From Pycnopodia helianthoides (lineage: Eukaryota > Echinodermata > Asteroidea > Forcipulatida > Asteriidae), in assembly GCA_032158295.1 (NCBI GenBank), contig CM063246.1, positions 12,587,608 to 12,651,607 on the forward strand: DNA of 64,000 nucleotides, in the 5' to 3' direction. The notes under the pieces are model-generated. The model was not told the DNA's origin, ran no database searches, and saw only the letters and a list, made by a program, of their open reading frames with translations. This document shows positions 60,101-64,000 of this stretch, piece by piece. The translations under genes and the position numbers were made by a program. How positions within the stretch are numbered: position 1 is the first letter of the stretch; each line of letters opens with the position of its first letter.

Positions 60101-63100
60101 CGCCGGTGTGGCAGGAGATTCTGTCCCCTGGAGATACTGTCCCCTCATACAATGAACTGTGTACAAGCTTCTTCTGATAGCGCCCTCTATTGAATCATCC
60201 TCCTTCAGCCCATGTTAATTTCCCATATGGGGGGACAGAATCTCCGGCAGACAGATTTCCCTGTGACACTGGCTCACACGCAAAAATTTTGATAAAATAT
60301 AACAGCAACAAGAATTGCGTGCTTGTGAAAACAAACTCAAGGTGTTCGGGTATCATAGGGGTCAATGTTGTGTTAGTGTGTGAACTATTTTATTAAGCCG
60401 AAGAAAAGATTGTTGATAGCTTTCGTAACTTGCAAAATGTTGTCAGCAAAAGAGTCAATATTTAATTTGTCACAGAGGGCGCTGTTGACGTCATAATCTT
60501 TCATATTGAAGACCTAGAGGTTAAACTTTTTTCATTGAGAGAACATGTCGAAAAACCAGATGAAATTGCTTGCAGACCTCAAAACGAGGCGCGGGAATAT
60601 TTTCTTCACTTCAACTTCCAGTTCCGACCGGAAAACAAGTTTAAATGAGGTCACACTCGGTGTAGCGTTTGGTCACTTTTAGAAGCCTACTCTGATGATG
60701 TATAGATTTGCAAGGTTCATGAGTTATGACTATTTCAAATATTAAACTTTAATTTAAATTTAATTCAACACCCGAGTCCATTCCTTACCGATAGGTCCGT
60801 CTTGCCTTTGTGCTCCACTCGTCTCTTCTCGCTAGCTAGGATACTCTCCAAGGCTTTGTAGTAGAGACTCTTTGCCAACGTTAACCTCCTCTTAGCGAAA
60901 TCAATCGGAGGTCCGTTCCCATCATCCTGTCCAACAGAAACAGTTAAAAGCAAGGTTGAGAGGCAACTACAGTATTACAAAAAAGTGTGATTTCGGGTAC
61001 AGTTAAGAGCACCGGACTCAAGTGCTGGTGTTTCTTATCAGCAGAGTGTGGGTTTGAGTCCCGGTCGTGACACTTGTGTCCTTAAGCAAGACACTTAACC
61101 ATTATTGCTGCGTCCTTCGGATGGGACATATAGCCATAGGTGTTGTGTGATGCACGTAAAAGAACCCAGTTACACTTATCGCTAAGAGAAAGAGTTTGCC
61201 CCAGTGTTTCTGGCAGTGGCTGCTGAATCTGCCGCAGCACCTTGTAAACCCTTATAAGTTGATAAATAAATGGGTCTCATAATTCATACAAAAATGATTA
61301 TAATTTTTACACACAATAACAAGAAATCTCACCTGAGTGTATCTCTGACAAAACAACTCGCCCATATCTTTGACACGGTTGACGATGGACTCTGAGATGT
61401 CCTGGCTGCAGCACTCTGTCAGCATGGCCTGCAGTTCGTCGCTGGGGCCCACCTTGCGTCCCGCCAACAACGCCTGCAGACGACTGACTGTCTGGGTCGC
61501 CGTGGAGACTGGGGTTACTGTCGGGTCTTTGTCTTTCAGATAACGCCGGTTGGTGAGGGGTGTAGACGGACAGAGGGTCTTGACCTGCAGAGGAGATCAA
61601 GGATAACAAAGTAATTCACCTAAACGTTCAGCAATATGCAAATATTCATTGTTAGCAATCCAATTAATGTGTTTTAGCTTAAAGGTGGGATCATAGATTG
61701 GTAAAAAATCCAAACATTATTTACCATAAAAATTTACTTGAGGAGAAGCAACGCAGCTGTTGATAGTATAATTATTTTGAGAACGGAATCCCTTCGAAGT
61801 AATATGTTTTAGATAATTGTTCACCCAAAAACATTTGAATATGAGAAACGAATCATGCATGAATCGTCCCTCAGATTTCTGAGGGTTGGTGTCTGTTACC
61901 GAGTGCTGCGGCCAGAGATGGTAACCTCCTACCTCGCTAAACAATGGTTTGACGTTCTTGTGAAACTACCGTGACATTTTGTTGCTGTTTTCTCAGCAAG
62001 TAGACACTGTATACAGCTGAAACTTTTGCATGTGACTTTTATTGTATCTCTCTTCATAGTTTTGCCTATCACTGCATTGACAAAAAACAATCTATGAAAA
62101 TGCTGGAATGTGCATTACAGGCAACAACTGTAACTTTACCAAAAAAGAGGAAATTACAAAATTTCAATGATTTTGTACAGTATTTTTCAATTTTGAAAGG
62201 TAAAACTGAGAATAAAAAGAGGAAATCAGCTGATCCGGGCATTAGGAGAGAAGGCTGCTAACCTTTTTGAAATAGTTTTGAATGAAAATCTTGCAAGAAT
62301 ATAAGGACATAATTTCATTTAAAGCATCCACGCTCTTCTTTCAAGGACTAGTACCCTACCTTCTCAATATACTGAGGCACGTTTCGTTTAGCCTGCATTC
62401 TCTCTCTCAGACTAGCAGCTTCTTTCATCGCAGGCGACTTCGCTGGGGTGCCTATCTCCTCGTTTGCATCCTCGCTCAAGAAAATCCGTTCGTCAAAATC
62501 TCCCTTGGTCAGGACATACTCCTCGTACTGTTTGTTGAGGCTTTTACTGTGAATGTAAACATTTCAACCAAAATGATAAGCAGTCCGTCTGATTAGCAGT
62601 CCTTCTGATTTGAAAATCACAGGCGTGTGGAAAAAAGCAAACCTGGATTTTTCTAGGCGTGTGATTTGCTGAGCAAAATTAGTGGTATTGGCTGGGACAA
62701 CCATGTCCTTCCAGCTATGTAGCACGACTACAGATATATCTATTATCTGGGAACATAGCGAGTTGATCGTGTCAATTGACAATTTGTGTCGGAGAGTTTT
62801 AGGCTAAAAACGGATTCAGCCAACAAGTAGGAGTTATTGTTTAAAGGGAACTTGTGTTCTATATCTTTTAAAAATTGTTATACTGCTTTAAGCTTATATG
62901 GTTTTTGAGGCATTGCATGGTGAGGTATCAATATATATTCGGTTTGCGGTAACACCATGTGTAAAAATATCTACTTGCTGTGTAGATTTGTTCTTTAGAG
63001 AACTTGTCTTGCTATTTATTCTACTACCGCGGAGTAGATTTTCGGAATTCGGGAGACTTCTCAGTTCTGAAAAGAACTGTCCTGCTTACCTGTTCAGTTC

Positions 63101-63741
63101 AAATGAACTAGTGTCCACTAGTCCCGACAATTTGTCGTAAGAGTTCCCTTTCAGCACCTGATGGAGGAGTAGTTGAAGGGGCGTACATTAATTGAGGGGA
63201 ATTTGCATAGAAACAAAACTGAGTGAATCTGCACTATGGTTTGGGTAATTGTTCACCCAGAAACATTTGAATCTGAGAAACAATTCATGTATGAATCATT
63301 TCTCAGATTTCTGAGGGTTGGTGTCTGCTCATGAATGCTGCGGCCAGAGACATGGATGGATTTGACGTTCGCTCAGCAAGTAGACAATATATTCAACTGA
63401 AACTTTCACATGTGACTTTTATTGTATCTTTCTTCATAATCTTGTTTATGATAGAAAACTAATCTATGACCCTACCTCCAACTACCATTTGGCAAGCGGA
63501 CCACTGTTAATGGAGTACGCCTTAAATCAATAAAAACATAGAAGCACTCTGAGCTTATTCTGGAAACTGCAATTGTTTACCTTTTCCTCAATGAGTTTTC
63601 TGATGTGTGGTTTCCACCAGTGCTCCTTGATGCCCTTTGCCTCCAGGACTAGACCATCATGGAGTTCACATAACTTCTCTATGATGCACGGGCAATCTTG
63701 GGGAACTGCATAAGTACGACTTGTGTAGTTCTCTGGAAGAC
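50928..63741 (-). CDS. RBL1: Retinoblastoma-like pocket protein (p107/p130 type), 15 exons, 5' incomplete
   Basis: Fifteen exons with GT-AG borders and compatible phases encode about 886 residues up to TAA; vertebrate p107 and p130 have about 1070-1140, so roughly the first 200 lie beyond the window. Domains in order: end of the N-terminal cyclin-like domain (residues 1-76 of the fragment), pocket A (about 138-340), spacer with the cyclin-binding motif KRRLF (433-437), pocket B (about 560-750, with the expected insert), and C-terminal region (750-886). The KRRLF spacer distinguishes p107/p130 from RB1. Family role, known from other animals: nuclear repression of cell-cycle genes with E2F4-type factors and the DREAM complex, released by cyclin-CDK phosphorylation; many SP/TP sites are present (APPTPTR, HPASPRK, KSPAK). 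A single ancestral gene probably corresponds to vertebrate RBL1 and RBL2 together, so the symbol is approximate. Confidence 0.95.
51164..51549. mobile_element. TTAA-flanked miniature element in RBL intron, near-perfect ends
   Basis: TTAA at 51160-51163 and 51550-51553. AGGAACATTACAGAA and TTTCTGTAATGTTCCT are complementary over about 15 bases. Interior shares 'cactattttctcgtgaccca' with family B. Lies about 30 bp from the last exon's acceptor. Confidence 0.85.
52319..52552 (-). CDS. RBL1: RBL exon n: end of pocket B and C-terminal region
   Basis: 78 codons: [13 protein letters not shown] closes pocket [21 protein letters not shown] and [15 protein letters not shown] form the C-terminal region with several CDK-type sites, ending [10 protein letters not shown]. 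Confidence 0.92.
53181..53338 (-). CDS. RBL1: RBL exon m: insert end and pocket B
   Basis: Contains [20 protein letters not shown] (CDK-type TP sites) and [13 protein letters not shown], matching the conserved RGDLI.FYN helix. Confidence 0.93.
53636..53664. repeat. (ATT)n microsatellite in an RBL intron
   Basis: About nine ATT repeats. A duplicated block 'ttttcaagtgaaatactgtc' occurs at about 53409 and 53560. Confidence 0.9.
54153..54336 (-). CDS. RBL1: RBL exon l: pocket B with insert
   Basis: [20 protein letters not shown] and [10 protein letters not shown], then an insert with an NGT repeat ([11 protein letters not shown]). The VYRSVL block is specific to p107/p130. Confidence 0.93.
54817..54993 (-). 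CDS. RBL1: RBL exon k: pocket B
   Basis: 59 codons: [40 protein letters not shown] and [18 protein letters not shown]. This is the best conserved exon; it contains helices that form the LxCxE-binding groove. Confidence 0.95.
55230..55530 (+). repeat. tRNA-like repeat unit in an RBL intron
   Basis: Complete single copy in plus orientation: 'ttgtatcgtaaacttgggtg', then gactagatagctaagttggt at 55393, 'gcaggtttaagtcc' B box near 55440, and the 'agtttcccttgtggcttatt' tail. Diverged from the 38 kb units. Confidence 0.8.
55602..55792 (-). CDS. RBL1: RBL exon j: spacer end and pocket B start
   Basis: Ends [12 protein letters not shown], the start of pocket B. The acceptor chosen (ctgaag/GT) keeps phase with the previous donor; an upstream AG at 55803-55804 would break it. 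Confidence 0.85.
56290..56620 (-). pseudogene. 3' end of a CR1/L2 LINE ORF2 in an RBL intron
   Basis: The minus frame [20 protein letters not shown] then [14 protein letters not shown] is the conserved C-terminal block of CR1/L2 proteins, followed by a short 3' tail with ATT repeats. 5'-truncated. Confidence 0.85.
56885..57140 (-). repeat. tRNA-derived SINE in an RBL intron
   Basis: On the minus strand: caggttggcgtagtggtatc (A-box-like) and 'ggttcaaatcacactggggc' (B-box-like), then about 170 bp of body. Confidence 0.65.
57214..57492 (-). CDS. RBL1: RBL exon i: spacer with KRRLF cyclin-binding motif
   Basis: 279 bp. [20 protein letters not shown] resembles the p107/p130 spacer, where an RxL-type KRRLF motif binds cyclin A/E. 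A Thr/Val/Gln-rich tail (TVTVTIQ) follows, as in vertebrates. Confidence 0.9.
58084..58309 (-). CDS. RBL1: RBL exon h: end of pocket A and start of spacer
   Basis: 226 bp, [20 protein letters not shown] closes pocket A; the rest ([17 protein letters not shown]) is low-conservation spacer with an SP site. Confidence 0.9.
59204..59324 (-). CDS. RBL1: RBL exon g: pocket A
   Basis: 121 bp, [20 protein letters not shown] then [19 protein letters not shown], matching the HFYKVIE.FIRAE.GL segment of pocket A. Confidence 0.92.
59587..59669 (-). CDS. RBL1: RBL exon f: pocket A
   Basis: 83 bp, [20 protein letters not shown], the conserved [12 protein letters not shown] helix. Ends two bases into a Lys codon. 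Confidence 0.92.
60106..60269. mobile_element. Miniature element, copy of the 25485 family, in an RBL intron
   Basis: Ends GTGTGGCAGGAGATTCTGTC and 'cagatttccctgtgacac'; inner GGGGACAGAATCTCC. Inverse to 25485-25631. Confidence 0.75.
60310..60740 (-). mobile_element. Decayed Helentron-like remnant in an RBL intron
   Basis: The minus strand shows 'tcataactcatgaaccttgc', a degenerate CCGGTCGGAACTGG palindrome, a TGACGTCA site (60489) and a CGAACACCTTGAG block near 60345 like the 3' end at 17330. Ends are too diverged to fix. Confidence 0.5.
60789..60926 (-). CDS. RBL1: RBL exon e: pocket A
   Basis: 46 codons, phase 0-0, with [20 protein letters not shown], the LYYK.LES helix of pocket A. Confidence 0.92.
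61010..61280 (+). repeat. tRNA-derived SINE in an RBL intron
   Basis: 'gggtttgagtcccggtcgtg' (B box), 'tccttaagcaagacacttaa' core, 'gtaaaagaacccagttacac' body and a 'ttgataaataaa' tail. Confidence 0.8.
61333..61584 (-). CDS. RBL1: RBL exon d: start of pocket A
   Basis: 84 codons including [20 protein letters not shown] and [20 protein letters not shown]. The opening TPLT...TPVSTAT block marks the start of the A cyclin fold and holds two CDK-type TP sites. Confidence 0.92.
61683..62101. mobile_element. TTAA-element, family D, in an RBL intron
   Basis: TTAA (61679-61682) then AGGTGGGATCATAGATTGG; 'gattgttcacccaaaaacat'-like, 'ttctgagggttggtgtctgt' and 'agcaagtagacactgtatac' blocks. The right end is degenerate (acaatctatg). 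Confidence 0.65.
62360..62540 (-). CDS. RBL1: RBL exon c: linker before pocket A
   Basis: Encodes [20 protein letters not shown] then [16 protein letters not shown], close to the vertebrate YEEYVL...DERIFL block. One base completes the split Ser codon. Confidence 0.9.
63090..63157 (-). CDS. RBL1: RBL exon b
   Basis: 68 bp, [19 protein letters not shown], matching the region after the N-terminal cyclin fold. Ends two bases into a Ser codon. Donor GTAAGC. Confidence 0.85.
63228..63477. mobile_element. TTAA-element, family D, left-truncated copy
   Basis: Same blocks as 61683-62101 ('ttctgagggttggtgtctgc'), ending 'ctaatctatgaccctacct' at 63477. Left end missing. Confidence 0.6.
63581..63741 (-). 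CDS. RBL1: RBL exon a: end of N-terminal domain
   Basis: First exon visible. It encodes [20 protein letters not shown] then [18 protein letters not shown], a hallmark segment of p107/p130 N-terminal domains. It starts with two bases completing a codon from an exon outside the window and ends at a codon boundary (EEK). Confidence 0.9.
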
Positions 63742-63837
63742 CTGAAAAATTGATTTCCAGTTTTGTTGTGGCAGATCAAGCAAAATATTGTGGATACATA
63801 GGAAGGAACTATAGATAGGTTGCAGTATGACGTAAAT

Positions 63838-64000
63838 CGGCCATCTTTACGGGCAGTTTAGAACAAACAGTCGTGCGTTTTCGTGTGAGAACGGCGTGCA
63901 GCACGCGCGCATTTCACGAAACTCATTGCAGGATTGGTCAGTGAACAACGCGACTGCGTTAATAATTTGAGCGTTTGACGCACCTGCAAGCCAAAATGCA
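63838..64000 (-). mobile_element. Miniature element at window edge, partner of 10352-10506
   Basis: Reverse complement of the 10.4 kb copy over 'gttcactgaccaat' and 'gctgcacgccgttctcacac'. GGCCATCTTTACGGGCAG begins the visible end. Cut by the window boundary. Confidence 0.65.

Overview
The window is animal nuclear DNA: AT-rich, intron-bearing and dominated by repeats. The one clear protein-coding gene has canonical GT-AG introns. The SINE types (tRNA-derived heads with a 'gcaaggcacttaacc'-like core), CR1/L2 LINE remnants, a Penelope-like element and Helentron-type elements fit a marine deuterostome. I infer an echinoderm, probably a sea star; no species marker is present.

Right end, about 50.9-63.7 kb, minus strand: fifteen exons of a p107/p130-type retinoblastoma-like pocket protein. 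The visible part encodes about 886 residues, from late in the N-terminal cyclin-fold domain to the stop codon, and all fourteen intron phases agree. The most N-terminal exons lie beyond position 64000. A canonical poly(A) signal sits about 70 bp after the stop. Introns carry TTAA-flanked elements, SINEs, a LINE 3' end, a Helentron-like remnant and a tRNA-like repeat unit.

Left end, 0.3-5.0 kb: a decayed minus-strand Ty3/gypsy pol relic interrupted by a 2.3 kb TA-flanked DNA element that is packed with AACGTT motifs near both ends. From 10 to 24 kb an old, degenerate repeated segment is broken up by TTAA-flanked miniature elements, a Penelope-like reverse transcriptase relic (18.2-19.6 kb) and rolling-circle (Helentron/HINE-like) elements at 14.1-17.4 and 21.7-22.7 kb; another copy lies at 34.1-35.4 kb. 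These elements share one end architecture and carry internal repeats rich in CRE, ETS and NR5A/ERR-type motifs.

The middle, 25-50 kb, holds a perfect 56 bp palindrome, a single well-formed EGF-domain exon at 33.2 kb, three 317 bp tandem units each containing a tRNA-like sequence (inserted in a 55-60 bp minisatellite), a 44 bp tandem array whose units contain splice-site-like motifs, an L2/CR1 LINE relic, and a 530 bp tandem duplication. Apart from the pocket-protein gene and the EGF exon I see no convincing host protein gene. No rRNA, CRISPR or bacterial-type feature is present.
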